Shown here: positions 42,240-51,047 of the stretch, in pieces | Layout: every line of letters begins with the position of its first letter | How positions within the stretch are numbered: position 1 is the first letter of the stretch | NCBI GenBank assembly: GCA_963705835.1 | Contig: CAVPLC010000096.1 | Location: 1-64,000 of the forward strand | DNA from: Palsa-504 sp963705835 | GTDB taxonomy: Bacteria; Actinomycetota; Actinomycetes; Streptosporangiales; Streptosporangiaceae | Direction: 5' to 3' | Length of the DNA: 64,000 nucleotides | Translations under genes and position numbers: made by a program | The notes under the pieces: generated by a model | Told to the model about the DNA's origin: nothing | Databases searched by the model: none | The model's input: the letters and a program-made list of their open reading frames with translations, nothing else

Positions 42240-42833
42240 ATGTCGTTACTCACTCAGGAAGTGATAGGCATGGCCGGGATGTTGCAGATGCGGCGCAGCC
42301 GCGGGGCCGCCAGCGGAACGCTGCTGGTCCTGCTCGGACTGTGGGGCGCACTCATCCCCTTCGTCGGACCGTATTTCCACTTCGCCTACACGCCGGACAC
42401 GACCTGGACCTACAACACGGCCCGGCTGTGGCTGGAGATCCTGCCCGGCGCGGCGGTCTTCCTCGGCGGCGTGCTCCTGATCATCGCCACCGGCAGGTAC
42501 GTCGCGCTGTTCGGCGCGATCCTGGCCGCGGCGGCCGGGGCCTGGTTCGCCCTCGGCACCATCCTCAGCCCGCTGTGGAACAACCACGTGACCCTGGGCG
42601 GCTCGCCGGCCAGCACCACCGTCTACATGCGGATCATGGAGCAGCTCGGCTTCTTCTCCGCCCTGGGCGTCGTCGTGGTCTTCATCGCGGCCGCGGCGTT
42701 CGGCCGGATCTCGTCGGTGCCGGCCGGGATCCGGGTCGTCGAGCCTGTCGCGGGCCCGGGCGTGGCCGAGGAAACCGTGCCGGTCCGGACGGTCACGGAG
42801 GTCAAGAACGAGGACACCCAGATCGTCGGGTAG
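42240..42833 (+). CDS. Four-helix membrane protein of unknown function
   Basis: 197 residues from ATG 42240; an ATG at 42270 after AGGAAGTG is also possible. Helices are at about residues 25-45, 70-90, 95-115 and 145-165. Conserved-looking blocks are LWGALIPFVGPYFHFAYTP, LWLEILPGAAVFLGG and LGTILSPLW. The cytosolic tail is Glu/Val rich. Related proteins are found in actinobacteria with no function. Divergent from selA. Confidence 0.6.
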   Translation: MSLLTQEVIGMAGMLQMRRSRGAASGTLLVLLGLWGALIPFVGPYFHFAYTPDTTWTYNTARLWLEILPGAAVFLGGVLLIIATGRYVALFGAILAAAAGAWFALGTILSPLWNNHVTLGGSPASTTVYMRIMEQLGFFSALGVVVVFIAAAAFGRISSVPAGIRVVEPVAGPGVAEETVPVRTVTEVKNEDTQIVG

Positions 42834-42863
42834 GTCCTGCGGGCGCTGTGCTAGCGTCCGCTT

Positions 42864-44585
42864 ATGACGGGGAATCCCAGGGGCACCCCGGGCGACGTCA
42901 CGGACGCCCGGGTGTCACCTGGCCAGCACAGCGGCCGGCCCGGGACGGCGGACGGCCGCGGCGGGCCCAGCCCGCGGCTGTTCGGCTTCGGCGTCACGCC
43001 GGGCGTGGTCATCGTCGCGGCCACGGTGCTGGCGCTGGCGCTGCGGCTGTTCACGCTGACCAGGCCGGGGTTCCTCACCGGGGTCTCCGAATACGACGAC
43101 GGCGTCTACCTGGGTTCGGCGATCCGGCTGACCCAGGGAGCGCTGCCCTACCGGGATTTCGCGTTCGTCCAGCCGCCGGGCATGCTGCTGCTGATGACGC
43201 CCGCGGCGCTGATCGCCAGGCTCACGACCACGACGGCGGCGCTGGCGTTCGCCCGGGTTCTGACCGTTCTGGCGAGCACCGCCTGCGTGCCCCTGGCCGG
43301 GAACCTGGTGCGCTACCGCGGCGCCCTGGTCACGGCGGTGACCTGCGGGATTCTCGCCATCTATCCGGATGACATCGCGGCCGCGCACACCCTGCTGCTC
43401 GAGCCGTGGATGAACCTGTGCTGCCTGCTGGCCGCGAACGCCGCGTTCCGCCGCGGCCGGCTGGCCCGCCCGGCCCGGCTGGCCTGGGCGGGCGCCGCGC
43501 TCGGCGTGGCCGGCGCGGTCAAGTTCTGGGCTGTGGTGCCCGCGGTGATCCTGCTCGTGGCGTGCCTGATCGTCGCCGACCAGCGGGCCCGGCGGGTCCG
43601 CGCGTACGCGGGCGGCCTGGTGGCCGGGTTCGTGCTGCCGGTGGCGCCGTTCGCGCTGGCCGCCCCGGCCACGTTCGTCCGCAGCACGCTGCTCGACCAG
43701 GCCAGCCGGGTCGGGACCGTCGTCCCGCTGTCGCTGCGCCTGACCCATGTGACCGGCCTGATCGACGTGGTGAACACCGACGGCCGGCTGTCGTTGCTGG
43801 CCGGATCCAAATCGCTGTTCTCCAACAGCGTGGTGGCGGGACTGTCCACGGTCAGCGCGGGCTGGCTGCCGTTCGCCCTCACCGCCCTCGGCGTGGCCGC
43901 GATCGCCGTCGGCTACGGCCGGTCACCGCGCAGGCGGTCGCACCTGGAGTGGTTCTCGCTCGCCACCTTGGTGCTCGCGTCTGTAACCATCCTCAGCTAT
44001 TCGGCTTTCTTCTATCACTACCCGGCGTTCGTGGCGCCCTGGCTGGCGCTGACGGCCGGCGGCGCGACCGCCGGCCTGGCGCAGAGCCTGGCGCCCGATC
44101 GAGCGCCCAATCGAGCACGCAGCCTGCGGGTCCGGCAGGCGATGCTGGCCGCCTTCGCCGCCGTCATCGCGGCCATGACGGTCATCCAGGTGGCCGAGGT
44201 GGCGCCGGCCACCATCACCGAGACCACGGCGATCGGGCGGCTGATTCCAAAGGGCGCGTGCGTGGTGACCGACGAGACCTCGCTGACGATTTCCGCGGAC
44301 CGGTTCGCGACGCCGGGGCCCGGGTGTTCGGACGTCATCGACTCCCTGGCCACGACGCTGGTGCTCAGCCACGGGGTGAGCGTGCAGGGCGGGGCGGCCA
44401 AGTCGGCGCCGGTGGTGGCCGCGTGGCAGGCCATCTTCAGCCGGTCGGACTACGTGTGGCTGTCGGGCGGCAACCCCCGCCGGATCCCGTGGACGCGCGC
44501 GCTGGCCACGTGGTTCCACGCCAACTTCCGGCCCGTGGGCCCGTCCGATCCCACCCTCGGCCAGCTCTACGTGCGCGAACGCTGA
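42864..44585 (+). CDS. GT-C membrane glycosyltransferase (GT39-like)
   Basis: 573 residues with about 11 membrane helices. The first outside loop has the acidic motif TGVSEYDDGVYLGSAIRL, then QPPGMLLLMTP and LLLEPWMNL, the pattern of polyprenyl-phosphate-dependent sugar transferases of the GT39/DUF2029 kind. A C-terminal outside domain carries VVTDETSLTISADRF. The closest relative in the window is the 49315-50931 gene, which shares all these motifs. Convergent with the next gene; ends overlap by 19 bases. The sugar is unknown, mannose is likely from context. Confidence 0.82.
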   Translation: MTGNPRGTPGDVTDARVSPGQHSGRPGTADGRGGPSPRLFGFGVTPGVVIVAATVLALALRLFTLTRPGFLTGVSEYDDGVYLGSAIRLTQGALPYRDFAFVQPPGMLLLMTPAALIARLTTTTAALAFARVLTVLASTACVPLAGNLVRYRGALVTAVTCGILAIYPDDIAAAHTLLLEPWMNLCCLLAANAAFRRGRLARPARLAWAGAALGVAGAVKFWAVVPAVILLVACLIVADQRARRVRAYAGGLVAGFVLPVAPFALAAPATFVRSTLLDQASRVGTVVPLSLRLTHVTGLIDVVNTDGRLSLLAGSKSLFSNSVVAGLSTVSAGWLPFALTALGVAAIAVGYGRSPRRRSHLEWFSLATLVLASVTILSYSAFFYHYPAFVAPWLALTAGGATAGLAQSLAPDRAPNRARSLRVRQAMLAAFAAVIAAMTVIQVAEVAPATITETTAIGRLIPKGACVVTDETSLTISADRFATPGPGCSDVIDSLATTLVLSHGVSVQGGAAKSAPVVAAWQAIFSRSDYVWLSGGNPRRIPWTRALATWFHANFRPVGPSDPTLGQLYVRER

Positions 44586-45904
44586 AGTCGCCGGGTCCGC
44601 AGCGCGTATGCGGCGGCGGCCAGCGCGAGCACGAACAGGGCGAGGCCGACGATCACGTACAGGTTCCCGGCGAACTCCTGCAGGCCGCGATAGTGGTACT
44701 CGACGTACTTCGGATTGTCCCCGCTGCTGAAGGTGGATATCGGCGCGTACCAGATCAGGCCGCCCTGGAGCAGCCCAGCGCCGCCGCCCGGCCAGAACCG
44801 CGGCCACGCGCCGTACCCGGCCAGGACCGCGGCGGTCACGGCCAGCCAGCCAGCCCTGGCCCAGCCGCGCCCGGCCCTGGCCACGGCGTCCACCAGCACC
44901 GCGAGCCCTGGGGCAATCCACACCCAGTGGTGATCCCAGCTGATCGGCGAGACGAGCAGCGCGGTCAGTGCGCACACCATCAGCCCGGCGAAGGTACGCC
45001 CGGCGTGGTGCAGCAGCGCCGCGGCGGCCAGCCCCAGTATCCCGGTCAGGATGGCGATGGCCAGCCACAGCCCCCCGGCGCCGGCCACGCTGCCGATCAA
45101 CCTGGTGATCAGGCCGCGCAGCGACTGGTTCAGCATCGTGCCCACGAACCCAGTGCGGCCGGCCTGGAGGAAGTAACCGTGCCACCACCACTGCCCGGAC
45201 TCGTGCGGCAGCGCCGCGAACCCGACGATCACCGTGGCCGCGAACCCCGCCAGCGCCACCGCGGCCAGCCGGAAGCGGCGGGTCACTAGCAGGTAGGCGA
45301 TGAAGAACAACGGCACGAGCTTGATGCCGGCCGCGACGCCGGTCGCCGCGCCCTTCCACCACCGCCGGTCGGGCTGGCACAGATCCCAGACCACCAGCGC
45401 CATCAGGAGGAGCTCGATCTGGCCCAGGTACAGCGTGCGCTGTACCGGCTCGGTCCAGAACGCGATCCCGGTCACCAGCAGCGTCGCCCCGAGCCTGGCC
45501 GTTCCCTGCCATCCGAGCTCGCGGAACGCGATCCAGACGGTCACCGCCACCGCGGCGGCCGACAGCCCGGCCAGCACGTCCAGCAGCACCCGGAACTTCA
45601 CGGTAGTGATCAGCGCGAACAGCAGCGCGGCGAACGGGGTGTAGGTGAACTGGATGCCCGGCTGCTGCTGCCAGGTGTACAGGGTGGCCGGATCGTGCTT
45701 GGCCAGCGTGCCGCCCATCAGGTACACGTGCAGGTCGAAGCCCTTGAGCGTGCTGATCGCCGGGTGGGTGGCCACCGCGGCCGCATACAGCCCCGCCGCC
45801 GCCGCGATCACTGCGATGCCGACGGCGAGCAGCATGCGCTGATCCCGCCGCCCGCGGGTCTCGGTAGCAGGGTAACGGCTGGCCAGACCCGTGTCAGAAC
45901 TCAT
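44567..45904 (-). CDS. GT87-like mannosyltransferase (PimE/DUF2029 type)
   Basis: 445 residues from ATG 45904 (GGAG six bases before it). Ten to eleven helices; the first loop has LKGFDLHVYLMGGTLAKHDPATLYTW and then FTYTPFAALLFA, characteristic of GT87 enzymes that use polyprenyl-phosphate-mannose to extend mannosides on the outer side of the membrane. ISWDHHWVWIAPGLAVLVD near the C-terminal half is another family mark. The exact acceptor cannot be told. Its end overlaps the preceding plus-strand gene by 19 bases. Confidence 0.85.
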   Translation of the reverse strand: MSSDTGLASRYPATETRGRRDQRMLLAVGIAVIAAAAGLYAAAVATHPAISTLKGFDLHVYLMGGTLAKHDPATLYTWQQQPGIQFTYTPFAALLFALITTVKFRVLLDVLAGLSAAAVAVTVWIAFRELGWQGTARLGATLLVTGIAFWTEPVQRTLYLGQIELLLMALVVWDLCQPDRRWWKGAATGVAAGIKLVPLFFIAYLLVTRRFRLAAVALAGFAATVIVGFAALPHESGQWWWHGYFLQAGRTGFVGTMLNQSLRGLITRLIGSVAGAGGLWLAIAILTGILGLAAAALLHHAGRTFAGLMVCALTALLVSPISWDHHWVWIAPGLAVLVDAVARAGRGWARAGWLAVTAAVLAGYGAWPRFWPGGGAGLLQGGLIWYAPISTFSSGDNPKYVEYHYRGLQEFAGNLYVIVGLALFVLALAAAAYALRTRRLQRSRT

Positions 45905-45984
45905 GGCTGGCTCCATTATCCCGGCTACGCTCGGCCCGGTCCCGGCTGTCGCAGAAAGCTGAGTCTATGCCCACTGGCGTTACG

Positions 45985-47697
45985 TTACCTTGAGACAGCG
46001 GTGCGCTCCGGATGGGATGCCTGCCCGGCGGCGGGCACGGCCGCGACCCGCCGCTGCCGCCGATGTTGCACGATCGCGGTGGCGCCGAGCGCGCCGGCGA
46101 TGGGCAGCGTGATCAGGGCGGGCAGCTGGTAGCGCCAGGAGAACTCGTACAGGTCGGCGCCGAGCATGGCCGCGACACCGACGCCGGTGACCAGCAGGCA
46201 GGCCAGCGCCAGGGGCTGGGACGCCAGGGCGTGGCGTCCGCGGCGGCGGTAGGTGAAGATCCCGGCGGTGCCCGCGAGCAGGGTGACCAGGAGCACCGGT
46301 CCCGGCGTGTAGCCGCCGTGCAGCTGGTAGTCCCTGAGCGCGACGGCGGCAGGCCGGTACACGTGCATGGTCCCGCCGCCGGTCGCGGCGAAGGTGGCGT
46401 CGGGGCTGGCCGAGCCGGTCGAGGTGATGACCGGGGGGTACACCGGGAAGTTCAGCTGGAACTGCCACCGGTGGATCGGCGGATCGCCCACGTCCCCATC
46501 CCGGGTGAGGGCGAAGACCTTCACCGAGTCCCTGGCGATGTCGCGGATAACCCGCAGCGGCTGCTGCCGGAACACGGCGTAGGCCAGCTGGAGCTGGTCG
46601 GCCTGGGTGCTGATGTCCTTGCCGGTCTGGGGGTCGAGCACCCGGTAGGTGAACCGCGGCGAGGGGGGCGCGTTGACCAGCCCGTCGACGCCGAGGCGGG
46701 CCGCGAGCGCCGGCGCCGGGCACAGCGGCCGCAGGTCAGCCGGGATGTTCAGGGTGGCGCAGTCGGCCGCGGCCGCCGCCCGGCCGTACAGGTACGCGTC
46801 ACCCTGGCTGGACAGGCCGAACCCCTCGTGCAAGATCACGCCGGAATAGGCCATGTAGCCCAGGATCGGGACGGCGAAGCAGACGGTCAGCACGGCGCCG
46901 TGCAGCAGCCTGGTCCGCCAGCCCCGCGCGGCCGCCGCCACGTACACCAGGGCGGGCAGGATCAGCGCCTCGCCGACCTGCCGCACCGGCGCCGAAGTGC
47001 CGAGCAGCAGCCCGCCGATGACCACCAGGGCCAGCCCGGGCCGGGGCTGCCACAGCAGCACGACCAGCGCGGCCACGACCAGCGCCTCGAACAGCACGTC
47101 CGGCATGATGGTCTGCTCGGCGTTGAGCTGGTAGGCGTCCAGCAGCACCGGGGCGACGGCGAGGGCGGCGAGCCACCGGATCACGCCGCGGCGGAGCATC
47201 AGCACGTACAGGGCGGCCGCCATGGCCAGCCCGAGCGCGTGCTGCAGCAGGGCGACGAACCCGAGGTTGGCGAACATGAGCACCGGCCGCAGGACCAGCA
47301 GGGTGTAACCCAGCGGGTCGAACGCGCCGAAGTGGTTGACCCGGAAATCGGTCCCGAAGATGTACTTGTTCGTGTCGATGTACAGCAGCGCGGGCTGGTA
47401 GCCGATCTGGGCCAGGACGCGGAGCGCGACCCCGCCGGTCAGCACCAGGGCGAGCACCCAGTGCTGCCGCAGCACGTCGGTGACCGCCCACACGGTCCGG
47501 TCGAGGCGGGAGGCCACGGGCGGGGCGATGCTGGTCGCGGCGGGGCCCGTACCGTTCGGGCTGGCGGTGTGTGAACTCGTCCCGTTGGGGCTAAGGCCGT
47601 ATGTGCTCGTGCCGTTGGCGGTCGGCTGGGCGGCGTTGGCCTCGTTACCATCGTCCCGGTCGGCGCCAGGCCATACGGTCTCGCTCCTGTTGGTCAA
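45985..47697 (-). CDS. GT-C membrane glycosyltransferase with repetitive N-terminal tail
   Basis: 570 residues from TTG 47697 (AAAGGA ahead). The first 60 residues are polar with repeated NGTS/SPNGT units, followed by about ten helices. The outside loop after helix 1 reads GYQPALLYIDTNKYIFGTDF; later SAPVRQVGEALILPALVY and QTGKDISTQADQLQLAY mark a family of large actinobacterial membrane proteins with GT-C fold. The sugar donor and acceptor are unknown. Divergent from a PIMT-like methyltransferase; the gap contains tandem 11-bp repeats. Confidence 0.7.
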   Translation of the reverse strand: MTNRSETVWPGADRDDGNEANAAQPTANGTSTYGLSPNGTSSHTASPNGTGPAATSIAPPVASRLDRTVWAVTDVLRQHWVLALVLTGGVALRVLAQIGYQPALLYIDTNKYIFGTDFRVNHFGAFDPLGYTLLVLRPVLMFANLGFVALLQHALGLAMAAALYVLMLRRGVIRWLAALAVAPVLLDAYQLNAEQTIMPDVLFEALVVAALVVLLWQPRPGLALVVIGGLLLGTSAPVRQVGEALILPALVYVAAAARGWRTRLLHGAVLTVCFAVPILGYMAYSGVILHEGFGLSSQGDAYLYGRAAAAADCATLNIPADLRPLCPAPALAARLGVDGLVNAPPSPRFTYRVLDPQTGKDISTQADQLQLAYAVFRQQPLRVIRDIARDSVKVFALTRDGDVGDPPIHRWQFQLNFPVYPPVITSTGSASPDATFAATGGGTMHVYRPAAVALRDYQLHGGYTPGPVLLVTLLAGTAGIFTYRRRGRHALASQPLALACLLVTGVGVAAMLGADLYEFSWRYQLPALITLPIAGALGATAIVQHRRQRRVAAVPAAGQASHPERTAVSR

Positions 47698-47809
47698 CGG
47701 AATCCTTTGCGTAGTCTGCAGAGGCAACGGGAGATGCCGCGCTCGTGCCCGGCCGCCTTGCTGGCAGGGAACATTCTGCCGCACTAGTGAGGCCGGTGCG
47801 GGGAGTTGT

Positions 47810-47840
47810 TGAGTTATCGGTGAGTTATCTGTGAGCTCGG
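47810..47840 (+). repeat. Tandem TGAGTTATC repeat in divergent promoter region
   Basis: TGAGTTATCGG (47810-47820) is followed directly by TGAGTTATCTG (47821-47831) and a decayed TGAGCTCGG. It lies between the divergent membrane glycosyltransferase and methyltransferase genes, about 120 bases from each start, where regulators of both would bind. Confidence 0.35.
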
Positions 47841-47950
47841 GCCGAGCGCGGCGCGGCGCCCGTCCACCCCCGCGAGCCGCCGTTTCCCGTCCAGCGTGGG
47901 TAGGGTGATCCTTACCACGGGTGCCGGCGCCGCGGCTCAGAGGAGCTTCC

Positions 47951-49318
47951 TTGGACGAGCCTTCCGTGAGCGATGAGCTGACGTACATGCGGGAACGCCT
48001 TGCCACGCGGGTGATCGCCGCCAATCACGTCGGCAGCGATCTGGTCGCCGACGCGCTGCGGACCGTCCCGCGGCACCTGTTCCTCCCGGACCTGCCGCCG
48101 GAGGTGGCCTACCGCGACGACGCCATCGTGACCAAGCGCGACGCCGACGGGCTCGCGATCAGCTCGTCATCGCAGCCCGGCATGATGGCGATCATGCTGG
48201 ACCAGCTCGACCTGGCTCCCGGCCACCGGGTGCTCGAGATCGGCGCGGGCACCGGCTACAACGCCGCTCTCATGAGGCACATCGTCGGGCCATCGGGCCG
48301 GGTGGTCAGCGTCGACATCGACGCCGACCTGGTCGAGGCGGCCCGGTCGCACCTGGCCAGCACCGGGTATCCGGACGTGATCACGGTCTGCGCGGACGGC
48401 GCCGAGGGCTGCGCGGCGCACGCCCCGTACGACCGGCTGATCGCCACGGTCGGCGTCAGCGACCTCGCCTCCGCCTGGCTGGAGCAGGTCACGCCCGGCG
48501 CGCGGATCGTCGTCCCGCTCGATGTGGGCGGGACGCAGCTGTCGGTGGCGTTCGGGCGTTCCGGCGGGCACTGGGCGAGCCGGTCGCTGGCCCCGTGCGG
48601 GTTCATCAGGATGCGCGGCGCGCTGGCCGGTCCCGAGCACACGGTGGTGATCCAGCCCGGCCTGGTCCTGCGGCTTCCCGAACGGCGGGACGTCGACCCC
48701 GCGGCGCTGGCCGCCGCGCTGGCCGAGCCGGGCCGCGAAGAATCGACCGGCGTCCGTACCGGGCCGGCCCAGGTGTTCTTCGGGCTGAGCCTGTGGCTGA
48801 CCATCCACGAACCCAGGCTGTGCGGGCTGTTCGAGGAGCAGCCGGGCGCGCGGCGGCCCGCACCGCCGCGGCCCGCGTCCCGGTCGGCCCCGCGGCTCGG
48901 CCGCGCGCCGCTGCTCGGCCCGGACTCCTGGGCCACCGTCGGGATCCTGGACGGCGCCAGCCTGGCCGTGCTGACCACCGCGTGGCCCGCGGCGGAATGG
49001 GGGCACGGACGGCCGGGGCCGACCCCGTCGTTCATGCTGACGGCCGCCGGATTCGGCCCGCGGGGCGCCGAACTCGCCGGCGACCTCGCGGCTCACGTCC
49101 GGGCCTGGAGCCGGGCCGGACGGCCGGACCTCGACGGACTGCACGTCGACGCCTACCCCAAATATCCCGGGGCCGGCGGGGCCTTGGGTGGCTTCGGGTC
49201 TTTGGGGGTTTCGGGGTCCTTGGGGGTTTCGGGGTCCGAGGCGATGGTGGCCGAGCGGCCGCGCACGCGGTTCGTGGTGTACCGCTCGCAGCCGGGGTCC
49301 GCGGGCGTGAGCGCCTAA
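47951..49318 (+). CDS. PIMT-type protein-L-isoaspartate methyltransferase with C-terminal extension
   Basis: 455 residues from TTG 47951 with AGAGGAG five bases upstream. The N-terminal 210 residues are a PIMT domain: AISSSSQPGMMAIMLDQL (substrate loop) and VLEIGAGTGYNAALMRHIVG (SAM motif I), then VSVDIDADLV and APYDRLIATVGV. The second half is a domain of unknown function with a tandem 18-bp repeat encoding LGVSGS units near the end. Such long forms in actinobacteria are linked to repair and to peptide modification; no peptide precursor is seen here. Its stop overlaps the next gene. Confidence 0.85.
   Translation: MDEPSVSDELTYMRERLATRVIAANHVGSDLVADALRTVPRHLFLPDLPPEVAYRDDAIVTKRDADGLAISSSSQPGMMAIMLDQLDLAPGHRVLEIGAGTGYNAALMRHIVGPSGRVVSVDIDADLVEAARSHLASTGYPDVITVCADGAEGCAAHAPYDRLIATVGVSDLASAWLEQVTPGARIVVPLDVGGTQLSVAFGRSGGHWASRSLAPCGFIRMRGALAGPEHTVVIQPGLVLRLPERRDVDPAALAAALAEPGREESTGVRTGPAQVFFGLSLWLTIHEPRLCGLFEEQPGARRPAPPRPASRSAPRLGRAPLLGPDSWATVGILDGASLAVLTTAWPAAEWGHGRPGPTPSFMLTAAGFGPRGAELAGDLAAHVRAWSRAGRPDLDGLHVDAYPKYPGAGGALGGFGSLGVSGSLGVSGSEAMVAERPRTRFVVYRSQPGSAGVSA
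49184..49237 (+). repeat. 18-bp tandem repeat (three copies) in coding sequence
   Basis: TTGGGGGTTTCGGGGTCC occurs at 49202-49219 and 49220-49237, with a diverged copy TTGGGTGGCTTCGGGTCT at 49184-49201. It encodes the units LGGFGS, LGVSGS and LGVSGS in the PIMT-like protein. An in-frame repeat like this can change length by slippage. Confidence 0.7.
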
Positions 49319-50931
49319 CGACGCACGTACAGCCCGCCCTTGGGCGCGTCGAGCGAGCCGGGGCCGTTGACCAGCCCGACCAGCCGGAAATGGCTGGTGA
49401 AGTACGCGTACAGGCTGGCCGTCCACGGGATCTGGCCCTGGCTGCCGGTCTGGATCCACGCGTACTGCGCGTCGGAGAACGCCGTGCGCCATACGGCCGC
49501 GACCTTCGCCAGGACCTGCGGCGAGGCGTACCGCTTCTGGCCGTTGGTCATGGCCAGCAGGGTCCCGAACGCGTCGACCATGGGCGAGCAGTCAGGCTGG
49601 TCCGAGGTGAACCGGTTGGCGCTGACCGTGAGCGAGGTGTCGTCGGTCACCACGCACGATCCGGCCGGGATCAGCTTGTCCGCGGCGGCGGCCGGGGTGG
49701 ACGAGGCGACCAGCTTGGTCTCGGCCGCCAGCTGGCGCAGGCCCACGCCCGCGATCACGACCGTCGCGATGACGCCGACCGCGATCAGCGGCATGACCCG
49801 ATTGCCGGACTCGGCTGGTCGGCCTGCCGGGCGCAGCAGGCCGGCCGGCAGGGCCAGCACCAGCGCGATGAACGGCCCGGCGAACCCGCCGTAGTGCGAC
49901 CAGTAGTTGTACGGCCACAGGAACATGACGATCACGGCCACGACGCTGATCAGCGCGTACCAGTCCAGCGGGGCGGGCAGACGCCGCGTCGTGATGGCCA
50001 CGGCCAGGTACGCCAGCGGCACGACGGCCGCGACGGCCAGCACGAGCAGCGCCAGCAGGCCGGCGGGAAGGCCGGGGAACAGGGAGAAGCCGGCGAGGTC
50101 TTTCAGCCGGGACAGCGGCGGCAGCGGCGAGGGCTGGTTGAGGTTGTCCCTGACGAACTGGCTGATCACCACGTCCTTGGTCAGCCCGCCCGGCGCCATG
50201 ATCAGGAACGGCAGCACCAGCACGCCCAGCCCGGCCGCGGCTCCCCCGGCCAGTGCCCGCAGCTGCCGCGGGCGCCGGGCGACCAGCACGGCCATGACCG
50301 CCAGCGGGACCACCGCCCAGATCTTGACCGCGGCCGCCACCCCGAACAGCACACCGCCCCAGCCCAGCCGGCGGGGCTTGTCGCTGATCTGGTCGCCTTC
50401 GAATATCTGCAGCGCCGCCAGCAGGCAGAACAGGTTGAGCCAGGGCTCCAGCAGGAACGTGTGCGCGGCCACCAGGGCGTCGGGGTACACCGCGTACACG
50501 CCGCACGCGATCCCGGCCGCCAGCGGCCCCCGGTGCCGGACCAGCAGGCCCAGCAGCACGATGCACGCGATGTCGGCCGCCGCGGTCAGCAGCCGGGCGA
50601 TGCCCAGCCCCCACGCCGTGCCCGTGACCTTGGCCAGCAGCGCGACCGGGGTCATCAGCAGCACGCTGCCGGGAGGCTGCATCACCACGAAGTCGCGGTA
50701 CGGGATCACCCCGCCGACCAGCCGCACCGCGTCTCCGAACTGCACGCCGTCGTCGTACTCGGTCACGCCGAGCAGGTAACCGGGACGGGTCAGCTGGTAG
50801 AGCCGCAGCAGGGCCCCGGCGGCCGCTGCGACGGCGATCACCACGTAGACCAGCCGCGGCGCGGCGCTCCGGCTTGGCGGGATGCCAGCCTCGGGAGCAC
50901 GCGCCACGGCCGTCTCGCGGCTAGTAGCCAT
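49315..50931 (-). CDS. GT-C membrane glycosyltransferase, paralogue of 42864 gene
   Basis: 538 residues with about 11 helices, very similar in order to the 42864-44585 protein: LLGVTEYDDGVQFGDAVRL, QPPGSVLLMTP, TFLLEPWLNLFCLL and the outside VVTDDTSLTVSANRF domain. It likely transfers a sugar from polyprenyl phosphate at the outer face. Its end overlaps the PIMT gene by four bases. These two paralogues and the neighbouring GT87-like genes point to an envelope glycan system. Confidence 0.82.
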   Translation of the reverse strand: MATSRETAVARAPEAGIPPSRSAAPRLVYVVIAVAAAAGALLRLYQLTRPGYLLGVTEYDDGVQFGDAVRLVGGVIPYRDFVVMQPPGSVLLMTPVALLAKVTGTAWGLGIARLLTAAADIACIVLLGLLVRHRGPLAAGIACGVYAVYPDALVAAHTFLLEPWLNLFCLLAALQIFEGDQISDKPRRLGWGGVLFGVAAAVKIWAVVPLAVMAVLVARRPRQLRALAGGAAAGLGVLVLPFLIMAPGGLTKDVVISQFVRDNLNQPSPLPPLSRLKDLAGFSLFPGLPAGLLALLVLAVAAVVPLAYLAVAITTRRLPAPLDWYALISVVAVIVMFLWPYNYWSHYGGFAGPFIALVLALPAGLLRPAGRPAESGNRVMPLIAVGVIATVVIAGVGLRQLAAETKLVASSTPAAAADKLIPAGSCVVTDDTSLTVSANRFTSDQPDCSPMVDAFGTLLAMTNGQKRYASPQVLAKVAAVWRTAFSDAQYAWIQTGSQGQIPWTASLYAYFTSHFRLVGLVNGPGSLDAPKGGLYVRR

Positions 50932-51047
50932 GGAAGTGCCCTCCGGAGTAAGCAGCGCTCGCGCTTTGGATTCACCGTACCCAAAAGAGCACGCTCAGGG
51001 TGCCCTCTCCGGCACCTCGGTAAGCGTTCGGTAAGCGGAGCGCGACC